Part shown: positions 1-10,075 of the stretch, piece by piece
Layout of the letters: the number at the start of each line of letters is the position of its first letter
Numbering within the stretch: the first letter of the stretch is position 1
Assembly: GCF_002811955.1 (NCBI RefSeq)
Contig: NZ_NPEF01000011.1
Coordinates: 1-32,420 of the forward strand
Length of the DNA: 32,420 bases
Reading direction: 5' to 3'
Source of the DNA: Leptospira ellisii
GTDB taxonomy: Bacteria; Spirochaetota; Leptospiria; Leptospirales; Leptospiraceae
Translations under genes and position numbers: made by a program
The notes under the pieces: generated by a model
Databases searched by the model: none
What the model was told of the DNA's origin: nothing
Seen by the model: the letters and a program-made list of their open reading frames with translations, nothing else

Positions 1-99
1 GAGGATATCTTCCGCGTCGTCGGCCTTTCCGAATCCGATTTATCTTCCATACGCATGCGAAACCGTGAATTCGTCCAAAGCGGACGGGGCGCGGCGTAG
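1..99 (+). CDS. C-terminal tail of an unidentified gene (5' end outside window)
   Basis: Reading frame 1 is open from the first base and stops at TAG 97-99, giving 32 residues that begin EDIFRVVGLSESDL and end QSGRGAA. The start lies outside the window, so neither the family nor the true reading frame can be confirmed. The residue composition (charged, ordinary usage) looks coding. A chance open stretch of this length is quite possible, so this is a weak call. Confidence 0.4.
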   Translation, partial: EDIFRVVGLSESDLSSIRMRNREFVQSGRGAA

Positions 100-360
100 A
101 GATTGTATGAAGAGATTATTAAATTATAATATATCTACTCTTTCTTTCGCGCTTCTTATCCTATCTGTAGGAATCCCGGAACGGACCTTTTTAATGAAGA
201 CGAAACGACGGTCCGAAAAGAATGCTGCTGAAATTTAAGATCCTATTTGACACGTTGGAATGAAGAGTATCCTCATTTCAAAAACGCCAAACGAGGTTAC
301 TGCGGGGACGCCGTGCAATACGGGGTCTTGTCGTAATTACTGCGCTCTTCCGTTATAGAA

Positions 361-420
361 CGCCCCACCCTCGTTGGGTGGTGGAGGCGGGTCTGGCGGG
401 GAAAAATCGGTAAATTTTTC
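361..420 (+). repeat. Dispersed intergenic repeat, copy 1
   Basis: This stretch opens CGCCCCACCC and contains a small hairpin, CCACCC (365-370) with GGGTGG (376-381). It continues through a G-rich part to ATCGGTAAATTTTTC. The same order of elements (CGCCCCACC, GGGTGG, G-rich part, ATCGGAAATTTTCC) recurs at 1642-1700, on the other side of the gene at 571-1545. The similarity was seen by eye. Function is unknown. Confidence 0.6.
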
Positions 421-468
421 TCTATCAGAAAATCATACTTCTTGCAAGCAAGATCCGTATAAAACTCC

Positions 469-482
469 GTAGGAGTTCCTAC
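469..482. repeat. Palindrome GTAGGA-GT-TCCTAC
   Basis: A perfect 6-bp inverted repeat around a two-base centre. Related, less perfect forms occur at 1607-1620 (GTAGGAATTCCGAC) and, with different bases, at 5640-5656 (GTGTGGGAACTCACACA). Short palindromes of this type look like a dispersed intergenic family in this genome. Confidence 0.5.
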
Positions 483-570
483 AAACGTATTTTTTTATGA
501 AAGGATCTTTATATCTATCTTCGAAATTCCAATCTCAAATTATCATTTGAAAGGAAACGCGTTTTACCTC

Positions 571-1545
571 TCAGCCTGCTTCGATTCTCCGTTTCAAAAT
601 CCTTAAAATCGAATTTTGGATGTCCCTCATCAAAAAATCCCCCCAAAGAGAAGCGTAAAAATTAAAACGAGTGGAAAGACGATATTTGCTTCTAAGATGA
701 AGAAGAACGAAACCCTTTTGTTTCGGAAGAGAGGCCGGGTCGTATTGCAGTTCGTATTCTCCCTGTAACGCGTCGAAATACGCTCCCCCTGGAACGACGT
801 GGGAATCGAGCGTCGTAAGCGGTGTCAGATTCGGATCCGCCTTAATTTCAAACTTCAGTCTCCGATTCGGATTCCACTCCGTTATTGTTTCATAAAATAC
901 TAAATTTTTCTCGAACTTCGCCTCGCGAACTCCCCCTATACCTTCATAGGAAAGAGTCGCCTCGACCGGTCTCGGAAATCCCATCGTATAAAAAAATCCT
1001 TCTTCCGTTTTTTCCAGTTCGGGAATTCGAACGATGTTTTTCCAAATTTTTTCGGGTGTCGATTCGATTCCGATCTGCGTTTCCACAAAGCGGATCTCGT
1101 TCGGCAGCTCCCAGTATGATTCGGAATATCCGGTTACGAGCGGAAGGGAGAGAATCGCCGTCGCGGCAAATAGATTCACTCTGTTCTCGGGAAATACGTA
1201 AAACCAAATTCCGACCGCAATCCCCCCGATGCTTGCAAGCGCAAGATAGATCGGCAATCCCATGATCAGGCAGATCAGTCCTTCCCAGCCGACTAAAATT
1301 GCGAGCAACAAAGAAAGAACCGTCGGAATCCAAGGGAAAAAAATATGAAAGACGATCGAACGCGGTTTTTCCCTTTCGGACGCATAAGCGGCGATGACCC
1401 CGATGACAAAGGGAAGCACGAACACCCCTCCGTAAGCTATGGTAAGCCCGATGTCCTTCAACGATTCGATTCTAAAAACGTATTGTAAAATTAACGCATA
1501 CAAAGCGGGAATTACCGCGGGAAGGAGAATGGAACGGATCTTCAT
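571..1545 (-). CDS. Membrane protein with C-terminal START/SRPBCC-like domain
   Basis: 324 residues from the ATG at 1545 (MKIRSILLPAV). An in-frame TTG at 1581 would add 12 residues, but the ATG puts the hydrophobic segment straight at the N-terminus. The first half holds about five or six hydrophobic segments (for example PTVLSLLLAILVGW and GGIAVGIWFYVFP). The second half begins near ETQIGIESTPEKIWKNI, the typical opening of a polyketide-cyclase/START-like (SRPBCC) ligand-binding domain, and continues with alternating beta-type sequence to the end. The family assignment rests on this opening motif and the domain length. The ligand and role are unknown. It stands alone between two repeat-bearing spacers, with no obvious operon partner. 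Confidence 0.75.
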   Translation of the reverse strand: MKIRSILLPAVIPALYALILQYVFRIESLKDIGLTIAYGGVFVLPFVIGVIAAYASEREKPRSIVFHIFFPWIPTVLSLLLAILVGWEGLICLIMGLPIYLALASIGGIAVGIWFYVFPENRVNLFAATAILSLPLVTGYSESYWELPNEIRFVETQIGIESTPEKIWKNIVRIPELEKTEEGFFYTMGFPRPVEATLSYEGIGGVREAKFEKNLVFYETITEWNPNRRLKFEIKADPNLTPLTTLDSHVVPGGAYFDALQGEYELQYDPASLPKQKGFVLLHLRSKYRLSTRFNFYASLWGDFLMRDIQNSILRILKRRIEAG

Positions 1546-1641
1546 TCCGATTACAAGATCCGATCGGAATCGAACTGGCAAGAAAAAAGCGTTTTAAAAT
1601 CGCCCTGTAGGAATTCCGACGAAATCTCCCGTGACAAGCAC

Positions 1642-1700
1642 CGCCCCACCCCGTTTTTGGGTGGAGGGGTGTGGGGGTGGGAAAAGATCGGAAATTTTCC
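1642..1700 (+). repeat. Dispersed intergenic repeat, copy 2
   Basis: It opens CGCCCCACC with hairpin CCACCC (1646-1651) / GGGTGG (1659-1664), then a G-rich run and ATCGGAAATTTTCC. Element order and orientation match copy 1 at 361-420. An imperfect palindrome, GTAGGAATTCCGAC, lies about 20 bases upstream. Confidence 0.6.
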
Positions 1701-1743
1701 CATAACGGAAAATTCGTTTTTGGTAAAGTAAAATAAACTTCAC

Positions 1744-1773
1744 ACGATTTTGTCGTATCTACTACAAAATCGT
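1744..1773. repeat. Inverted repeat, 10-bp arms
   Basis: ACGATTTTGT (1744-1753) and ACAAAATCGT (1764-1773) are perfect reverse complements around a 10-base loop. There is no T-run on either side, so it is not an ordinary terminator. It adjoins the dispersed repeat copy at 1642-1700 and may be part of the same composite element. Confidence 0.6.
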
Positions 1774-2125
1774 TTATCCACAAAAAATCCCATATTAGGA
1801 CGAAACGACCGGGATTGAGCGAAGTCGCGGCGAAAAGGTTCGACGACAGCTCGCCCTTATCTCGCAGAATGCACCGAATAATATTCCGCATCGGAATCGA
1901 ATCGTTCTTCGGCGACGTCGTAGTCCACCAAATCCTCCCGATCGATTCTTCATTGATTCGTCGTCCCCTCGATGTCTGCAATCATTTTGCCGATACGTCC
2001 TTTCTCATGAGCGATCGGAGCGGAATCAAGTTGTCGTTTTAAAATGCAAAACGATTCCCGATCGGCATAAATCGATCGTTCGACCGGAGCGGAGAACGCG
2101 ATTCCGCACGCGCAATCCGAACCGA

Positions 2126-2159
2126 TAAAAAAGGCCCTTCCGCTTTCGCGAAAGAGCCT
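2126..2159 (-). terminator. Rho-independent terminator of hppA
   Basis: Read on the minus strand, a 12-bp stem (AGGCTCTTTCGC, loop GAAA, GCGGAAGGGCCT, with three G-T pairs) is followed at once by six T residues. It starts 34 bases after the hppA stop codon, the expected place and orientation. Confidence 0.88.
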
Positions 2160-2192
2160 CAATTTTATTCAAAAATTCTAATTTAGAATTTC

Positions 2193-4331
<2,139 letters not shown>

Positions 4332-4333
4332 CA

Positions 4334-5569
<1,236 letters not shown>

Positions 5570-5634
5570 TCTAACTACGCCGCGACCAGGGAAGCAGATC
5601 GTCGTTTCGGTTTCATTGAATCGTTTTGTTGTGC

Positions 5635-5694
5635 AAATCGTGTGGGAACTCACACAACTCAAAACTTTGTCGGGAAAATCGTGTGGGAACTCAC
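5635..5694 (+). repeat. Two direct copies of a 19-bp palindrome-bearing unit
   Basis: AAATCGTGTGGGAACTCAC occurs exactly at 5635-5653 and again at 5676-5694, a period of 41 bases. The first copy extends to a near-perfect palindrome, GTGTGGGAACTCACACA. A third, degenerate relative (GCGGGAACTCCCTCCCACAC) follows at about 5737-5756. These belong to the same general kind as the GTAGGA/TCCTAC palindromes at 469 and 1607. The rest of the 5570-5867 spacer holds nothing else I recognise except the hairpin below. Confidence 0.7.
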
Positions 5695-5787
5695 GCAACC
5701 TGAGTAACAAAAGACGACCTTCCGTTCTCCAATTTGCGGGAACTCCCTCCCACACTTGAAATTTCATTCTGTAAAAGCTTCCCATTC

Positions 5788-5817
5788 TCCTTCTTTTTTC
5801 CAAAAAAAGGAATTTTT
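5788..5817 (+). terminator. Possible AT-rich terminator ahead of the TRL cluster
   Basis: TCCTT-C-TTTTT pairs with AAAAAAAGGA (one bulged C, three-base loop) and is followed by ATTTTT. The stem is mostly A-T and so weak. It lies between the TPR gene and the first TRL lipoprotein gene and could end the former's transcript. Confidence 0.4.
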
Positions 5818-5867
5818 AGTGTCTGCTGCCTAAGAAAGCACGGTATATCTTCATAGGAGATCTCCGT

Positions 5868-6383
5868 ATGCGAATTTCTATCTTAGAACATGCTTGGCAA
5901 GTTATAACAAGCGTGACACTTATTTTAACAATCCATCTACTCGGCTGTACCGGTGTCAACATAGCCAATTCTCCAAACGGACCCGAAGATTTAAACACCA
6001 ACCCGACCCCGGCCTATGGAAGACCTTCGTTGGAACTTTTCTACAAAGGCGGTTTTATCTATCACAACGAATCCGTTCCCGCGTTCATCGGCGGAAACGC
6101 GCAAAGTCTCGAACGCGGCCAATCTTGTTCCCGCTCCATTCTGGGACTTTTTGCATTCGGAAATTCCTCGATCAACGCCGCCCGCATCCAGGGGAATATT
6201 AAAAAAATCGCACATGTCGAATACGAACATACCGCAGTCCTCGCCTGGCTCTATCACAGTTTTTGCACCGTAGTAACGGGCGAATCCAATCCGACTACGA
6301 AAGTTTCCGACGACGCGGCCGAATCCGCACCTCAAATAGAACTGATTCCACCGAAAAAAGCGGGAGAATTCCAAGCGGAATGA
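5868..6383 (+). CDS. TRL-like lipoprotein A (first gene of module 1)
   Basis: 171 residues. An uncleaved start plus hydrophobic stretch ends in LLGC (Cys27), a lipoprotein signal, so the protein is expected in the periplasm, anchored by lipid. The core reads GQSCSRSILGLFAFGNSSINAA ... IKKIAHVEY ... HSFCTVVTGES, the hallmark pattern of the TRL-like family (Cys-x3-ILG, then Cys-x-V-x-G near the end). The two core cysteines recur in all eight relatives here and may form a disulfide (inference). An acidic tail of about 35 residues follows the core. AGGAGA sits 9 bases before the ATG. The stop overlaps the next start (ATGA 6380-6383). The molecular function of the family is not known. Confidence 0.88.
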   Translation: MRISILEHAWQVITSVTLILTIHLLGCTGVNIANSPNGPEDLNTNPTPAYGRPSLELFYKGGFIYHNESVPAFIGGNAQSLERGQSCSRSILGLFAFGNSSINAARIQGNIKKIAHVEYEHTAVLAWLYHSFCTVVTGESNPTTKVSDDAAESAPQIELIPPKKAGEFQAE

Positions 6384-6706
6384 AAACGATTTCAAAATAC
6401 ATCTTGATCCTTTTTTTGGCCGCGGCCGTAAACGATTGCGCTGCAGGTCCGGTAGGCGGACTTCTATTCACTTATAACCGATACCCGGGACAGATCAACA
6501 CTGCGAACGACGTAAAACCGGAAGCGACCGCGGAAGGTTGCATCCACAACATCCTGGGGGTTCTCAGTTTCGGAGACGCGGGCGCCGGTTCGGTCGCGAA
6601 CTCCAACGGAATCAAAAAGATCGCCATCATCGACTACAGCGCTCTTCACATATTAGCGATTCTTTATAGAAATCATTGTGTGATCGTGGTGGGAGAGAAA
6701 AAATGA
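6380..6706 (+). CDS. TRL-like lipoprotein B (module 1)
   Basis: 108 residues. The signal ends in VNDC (Cys20), a relaxed lipobox. The core is EGCIHNILGVLSFGDAGAG ... IKKIAIIDYSALHILAILYRNHC followed by VIVVGEKK, so both family cysteines are present. It starts inside the stop codon of gene A (ATGA 6380-6383) and stops inside the start of gene C (ATGA 6703-6706), so the three are very probably translated together. Its closest relative in the window is gene E (7812-8129): both carry PG-QIN/EIN, an EGC motif and the same length. Function unknown. Confidence 0.85.
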   Translation: MKTISKYILILFLAAAVNDCAAGPVGGLLFTYNRYPGQINTANDVKPEATAEGCIHNILGVLSFGDAGAGSVANSNGIKKIAIIDYSALHILAILYRNHCVIVVGEKK

Positions 6707-7065
6707 AACGAATTCCGCCCAAAACCCGACTTCCTTTTTGGATCCTCGCATGGATTTTCGTAAACTCGATCGGTTGTATCGCTACTTCCGAACCGGCGCT
6801 GCTGATTTCCTATAACACGCAACACCTTCTTTCCAAAAGCAACGGTCATCTTTTGAGTTCGGCCAATATCGTCCGAAAGGGCGAAAGCTGCGCTTATGCC
6901 GTCTCCGTTTTCTACTACAATACGATCTTCCGGGGACCGAAAACGAGCGTCGCGGATGTGGCCAAGGAATACGGAATCAAGAAGATCGCCGTGGTGGATT
7001 ATTCCACGTTCAGTTTTTTGGGGCCGATCTTTTATAAAAATTGCATCGTCGTCTGGGGAGAATGA
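6703..7065 (+). CDS. TRL-like lipoprotein C (end of module 1)
   Basis: 120 residues, with a signal ending SIGC (Cys24). The core has GESCAYAVSVFYYNTIF in place of the usual ILG stretch, then GIKKIAVVDYSTFSFLGPIF and NCIVVWGE at the very end. The FLGPIF/ILGPIF segment is shared only with gene F (8134-8472), which marks the two as counterparts. The gene is coupled to gene B by ATGA. A 288-base spacer follows, ending the first module. Function unknown. Confidence 0.85.
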   Translation: MKRIPPKTRLPFWILAWIFVNSIGCIATSEPALLISYNTQHLLSKSNGHLLSSANIVRKGESCAYAVSVFYYNTIFRGPKTSVADVAKEYGIKKIAVVDYSTFSFLGPIFYKNCIVVWGE

Positions 7066-7211
7066 ATTTCGATTTTCGTCCCGACAAAGTTCCGTACAAA
7101 GACGCATAACTTTGTCTTCGACTAAAGTCCTCGTTCCGCCGAGTTTCGCAAAGAGAATCGTTGTATTCGAAAAAAGTAAACCTCTCTGAGGAAGGATCGA
7201 TCCGATCGATT

Positions 7212-7225
7212 CATTTTATAAAATG
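7212..7225. promoter_or_regulatory. 14-bp perfect palindrome upstream of module 2
   Basis: CATTTTATAAAATG is its own reverse complement and lies 128 bases before the start of lipoprotein D, in the only sizeable spacer inside the TRL array (7066-7353). It could be an operator for the second module. A second, shorter palindrome (GGATCGATCC, 7195-7204) sits close by. No regulator is encoded nearby, and AT-rich palindromes arise easily by chance. I see nothing else in this spacer. Confidence 0.3.
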
Positions 7226-7353
7226 ACAAAAATGAGAACTTCCTCCAGGAATCGCTTTACACGGAAAACAAATACAGTTACGTTGGCGACTGCGAATTCA
7301 ATGATGATATCCGTTTGAATCAAAATTCCGCAAAAAATTCTCAGGAGTAAAAA

Positions 7354-7794
7354 ATGAAACTCAAATCTCTGCTCGCGATTTGTTTCGTGGCGATCTGGGC
7401 GGTTCAGTGTACGGGTGCGAACCTCTTACACACCAACTGGGGACTTACGCCTAATACGAACCCTACAAAAGATTACGCAAATCTTAACTACGTGTTGGTG
7501 AAAGGCGGCGCGATCGTTCACAGCGGAACGATTCCCGGACCGGTCGGACACAACGCCGAAAGCTCCTCTACCGGAAGCGCCTGTTCCAGAAACATTCTTG
7601 GGTTGGTCGCATTCGGCGATTCATCGATCGAAGCCGCAAAAGCGCAGGGTAAAATCGCGAAAGTCGCAAACGTCGATTTCGAACAATTCGCGGTATTGGG
7701 TGTGGTTTACCATAGCTTCTGCACCGTAGTGACCGGTTCCGCAGCGACCGAAACCAAAACCGACGCCAAGTCCGCGGCCGGTAAGAAAAAATAA
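7354..7794 (+). CDS. TRL-like lipoprotein D (first gene of module 2)
   Basis: 146 residues. The signal ends AVQC (Cys19). The mature N-terminus starts CTGAN, like CTGVN of gene A. The core SACSRNILGLVAFGDSSIEAA ... VVYHSFCTVVTG matches gene A closely, and both share the GHNAES/GGNAQS stretch before it. This makes D the counterpart of A. It ends in a Lys/Ala-rich tail (SAAGKKK). A strong site, CAGGAG, precedes the ATG, and the gene opens a new transcription unit after a 288-base spacer. Function unknown. Confidence 0.88.
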   Translation: MKLKSLLAICFVAIWAVQCTGANLLHTNWGLTPNTNPTKDYANLNYVLVKGGAIVHSGTIPGPVGHNAESSSTGSACSRNILGLVAFGDSSIEAAKAQGKIAKVANVDFEQFAVLGVVYHSFCTVVTGSAATETKTDAKSAAGKKK

Positions 7795-7811
7795 TAAGGA
7801 AACAGTTCATC

Positions 7812-8129
7812 ATGAAAAAAATCATCATCCTGATCGTTGTTAGCCTGGGACTTTTCCTCTCCAACTGCGTCGCGGTAGGACCTCAACAAGGCGCCATAGT
7901 AACCGCAACCACTTTCCCGGGAGAAATCAACAAATCGAATAACGTTGCAAGCGTCAAAAAAGCGGAAGGTTGCACCAACACTATTCTGCACCTCGTTTCC
8001 TGGGGAAGCGCTGCCGCCGGCCAAGTCGCATTGGATAACAAAATCACAAGAATCGCGTCGATAGATCATTCTGCATTTTCCGTGCTCGGAATCTACAAAA
8101 GCTATTGCACGATCGTAAGCGGGGAATAA
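7812..8129 (+). CDS. TRL-like lipoprotein E (module 2)
   Basis: 105 residues, signal ending LSNC (Cys19). The core is EGCTNTILHLVSWGSAAAG ... ITRIASIDHSAFSVLGIYKSYC then TIVSGE at the end. The shared FPGEIN/YPGQIN and EGC motifs identify it as the counterpart of gene B. It starts 17 bases after gene D with AAGGA upstream, and 4 bases separate it from gene F. Of the eight copies it is the closest to a minimal family member: signal plus core and nothing more. Confidence 0.87.
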   Translation: MKKIIILIVVSLGLFLSNCVAVGPQQGAIVTATTFPGEINKSNNVASVKKAEGCTNTILHLVSWGSAAAGQVALDNKITRIASIDHSAFSVLGIYKSYCTIVSGE

Positions 8130-8133
8130 TAAA

Positions 8134-8472
8134 ATGAAAAAGACAATCAACCTGATCGTAATCGCTCTCGTGGCGTTCGTATTTTCCAATTGTGCTTCGA
8201 GCATCTACCCGGCTTTCATTTTCAACTCTTCCGAGTATCACGTATCGGGCGGACCTACCGCAGGACCTACCGACGCGAAAATCCTCAAAAGCGGAAAATC
8301 CTGCAACAATTACTCCTTGTTCAACTACCTCTTCTACTCAGGCGGAGAAGGTAGCATTACCGAAGCGATGAAAAACGGACAAATCACGAAAGTTGCGGTC
8401 GTAGATAAGAGCACTTTCGGAATTTTAGGACCGATATTCTCCCAAGAATGTGTGGTCGTTTTCGGGGAATAA
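8134..8472 (+). CDS. TRL-like lipoprotein F (end of module 2)
   Basis: 112 residues, signal ending FSNC (Cys20). The core has KSCNNYSLFNYLFYSGGEGSI, then ITKVAVVDKSTFGILGPIF and ECVVVFGE. It is the counterpart of gene C (7065 end), with the same LGPIF segment and the same substitution of the ILG stretch by an aromatic-rich one. The gene is followed by a strong perfect hairpin at 8510-8549, which closes the module. Confidence 0.86.
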   Translation: MKKTINLIVIALVAFVFSNCASSIYPAFIFNSSEYHVSGGPTAGPTDAKILKSGKSCNNYSLFNYLFYSGGEGSITEAMKNGQITKVAVVDKSTFGILGPIFSQECVVVFGE

Positions 8473-8509
8473 GAATCGAACGTTTCTTTTTTAAAACGAA
8501 ACAACGACT

Positions 8510-8549
8510 AAATAAGGCGCGGTTTCCTTTCGGAAACCGCGCCTTATTT
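8510..8549 (+). terminator. Strong hairpin closing TRL module 2
   Basis: An 18-bp perfect inverted repeat (AAATAAGGCGCGGTTTCC 8510-8527, loop TTTC, exact complement 8532-8549). The downstream arm ends TTATTTATATA, so the T-run is interrupted. It probably terminates the module and, being symmetric, could work in both directions. Confidence 0.75.
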
Positions 8550-8688
8550 ATATACCCACCCGAAATCGACTAACGGAAAAAATCGTATCTCTTTTTTAGC
8601 GCGCGAATCCCCAACCTCGGCTCCCCTCTAGAAAAAATACTTTACCCGAAAAAGAACCGCGGACAACATTCAGATCCGATCACTTCCC

Positions 8689-9015
8689 ATGAAATTCCGC
8701 GCGGCTTTATTCCTTTTTTCTTTGATCCTTTCCTGTTCTTCCGAACACGTATTGATCCAGCCGAACCTCGCGGGAGAAACGAAAAAAATCGGAAAGGTCC
8801 GCGGAAACGCGTGCGGCTTTTTGGGAATCTTATCTCCCGAATACTACTTCATTCCGATCCGGCAAAACTCGAAAGTGGAACGCGCTTATGCGGAGGCGAT
8901 GAATCAGATTCCCGGCACGAAGGCCGTGGTCAATCTCACCATCCAGGAAACCTGGTATTGGGTTCTACTCGGGGTCACGCAATGTTTGACGATCACCGGA
9001 GACGCCGTTCAATGA
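8689..9015 (+). CDS. TRL-related lipoprotein G (divergent 'WYW' pair)
   Basis: 108 residues, with a short signal ending LILSC (Cys16). It keeps the layout of the neighbouring TRL-like proteins: an early core cysteine (NACGFLGIL), a long helix with ERAYAEAM, and a late cysteine before a Gly (TQCLTITGDAV). It also has a motif, QETWYWVLLG, missing from genes A-F but shared with gene H. I infer distant kinship with TRL. The gene starts 139 bases after the hairpin at 8510-8549 and overlaps gene H by ATGA (9012-9015). No clear ribosome-binding site is visible before the ATG. Confidence 0.82.
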   Translation: MKFRAALFLFSLILSCSSEHVLIQPNLAGETKKIGKVRGNACGFLGILSPEYYFIPIRQNSKVERAYAEAMNQIPGTKAVVNLTIQETWYWVLLGVTQCLTITGDAVQ

Positions 9016-9344
9016 ATCGTAACCTTCCGATCTTTTTTCTTTTGACGGTTTCCCTATTCGCGTCCGGATGTTCGTCCACGCCCGTGTTCATACCGGAAAG
9101 CCAAACCTCCGCGACCGCACCGGATCCGGATCGTCCGTCTTACCCCGTTTATGCGAGAAGCTGCGGATTTCTTCTACTCGGACTCGTGCCCATAGGAACC
9201 AACGAAAGATTTATAAACGCGTATCAAAAACTGATTTCACAAAGAAGCGGAACCCTTTCCCAGGTCACGCTTCAAGAATCCTGGTATTGGGGTTTGATCG
9301 GAACCGGTTACTGCGCTACTTTTACCGGGTTGGTGACTCCATGA
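9012..9344 (+). CDS. TRL-related lipoprotein H (divergent 'WYW' pair)
   Basis: 110 residues, signal ending ASGC (Cys20). The core is RSCGFLLLGLVPIGTNERFINAY, then QESWYWGLIG and YCATFTG. It is plainly related to gene G (ESWYW versus ETWYW). The LLLGLVPIG stretch also bridges to the ILGLFAFG stretch of genes A and D, which supports a common origin of the whole array. Its start and stop both lie in ATGA overlaps (9012-9015, 9341-9344). Function unknown. Confidence 0.84.
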   Translation: MNRNLPIFFLLTVSLFASGCSSTPVFIPESQTSATAPDPDRPSYPVYARSCGFLLLGLVPIGTNERFINAYQKLISQRSGTLSQVTLQESWYWGLIGTGYCATFTGLVTP

Positions 9345-10075
9345 AACCTTTGATTTTACGATTCAATTCGATTCGCGCACGCACAAACCTCCTTCGAACT
9401 CTCCCGATCCTTCTGTTGTTATTCTCTTTTAGTTGTATCGCGGTTCGCGTCTACGTTCCCAAACAGGGAACGGATCAATTCGATACCGGAAACGTGGACA
9501 ACCTGCCTCAGTTCGCCGTTCCGAAAATCAATCCCCGTTTCGAAGTGACCCAATCCGCGGAACTCGAAGGACAACCCTTCGCGCAAAGAATTCCCTCCCT
9601 ATTTTTTCTGGCGCCTAACCGGCTCGAGAACGAATACGGATCCGTCAAAACTTTGATAGAAAGGGAACTGGATCGAAATCGGGAAGAATACAAAACGGAC
9701 AAAAGGATCGGAATCCAAATCCGCGATTTCGAATTAAAAACGACCGACCACTGTATCGAAAGTGTAAGCGGAATTCGATTGAATGTGGAAGTGATCGATC
9801 TCAAATCCAAGGAGAAACTTCTGGATTTCCGTCACGAGGACAAAATAGAATCCAACGTAACGGATTGTTACTTCACCCTCGCGACGGGAACAATTCTGGG
9901 TTGGCTCGTATATATGCCCTATCTCGGATTCCGGGGTAACCGGGAGGATCAGCTCAACTTTCTCGGACGCGTCGCTTTATTAGAATTTTTTGAAATGCTA
10001 AAACAATCTCTGGCGCAGAAAACCCTTCCGCCCAAGCCGTCCAGAAAACAACCGGAAGGAGTCCTTCCCTTATGA
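9341..10075 (+). CDS. Lipoprotein of unknown family, coupled to TRL pair
   Basis: 244 residues from the ATG at 9341; the longer open frame upstream runs over gene H in another frame and is rejected. The signal ends SFSC (Cys32). A stretch of about 40 residues rich in Pro and polar residues follows, then an alpha/beta region (KRIGIQIRDFEL ... IRLNVEVIDLKSKEK) and a hydrophobic segment (ATGTILGWLVYMPYLGF, about 190-206). Two cysteines lie in the mature core (TDHCIE and TDCYF). I do not recognise the family. ATGA overlaps join it to gene H on one side and to the HEGGH protein (10072-10075) on the other, so it is one element of a four-gene coupled chain. Confidence 0.82.
   Translation: MKPLILRFNSIRARTNLLRTLPILLLLFSFSCIAVRVYVPKQGTDQFDTGNVDNLPQFAVPKINPRFEVTQSAELEGQPFAQRIPSLFFLAPNRLENEYGSVKTLIERELDRNREEYKTDKRIGIQIRDFELKTTDHCIESVSGIRLNVEVIDLKSKEKLLDFRHEDKIESNVTDCYFTLATGTILGWLVYMPYLGFRGNREDQLNFLGRVALLEFFEMLKQSLAQKTLPPKPSRKQPEGVLPL

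Larger units (their letters stand above)
100..570. other. Intergenic region, repeats only
   Basis: About 470 bases with no convincing gene. It holds a C-rich/G-rich hairpin-bearing repeat (361-420) and a palindrome (469-482), both described separately. The rest is AT-rich (for example the stretch 118-142), and I see no clear promoter, terminator or RNA gene in it. Confidence 0.6.
1582..2125. other. Intergenic region with repeats
   Basis: About 540 bases between two minus-strand genes. It contains an imperfect palindrome (1607-1620), the second dispersed repeat copy (1642-1700) and a 10-bp inverted repeat (1744-1773). Short open frames exist on both strands, but they run through the repeats or into the hppA terminator and show no recognisable protein features. 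Part of the region nearest hppA may be remnant coding sequence, but I cannot show it. Confidence 0.5.

Noticed and set aside
1472..2042. Short open frames on both strands across the 1.6-2.0 kb spacer
   Set aside because: They cross the repeat copies, overlap the end of a real gene, and have no start site, signal or family motif. Remnant coding sequence cannot be excluded, but nothing supports a gene.
5635..5756. CRISPR-like array
   Set aside because: Only two exact units and one degenerate unit, with a 22-base gap, no Cas genes and palindromic sequence found elsewhere in the window.
9068..9340. Upstream extension of the lipoprotein gene at 9341
   Set aside because: It overlaps gene H in another frame; the ATG at 9341 has a signal peptide and the ATGA overlap seen at the neighbouring junctions.
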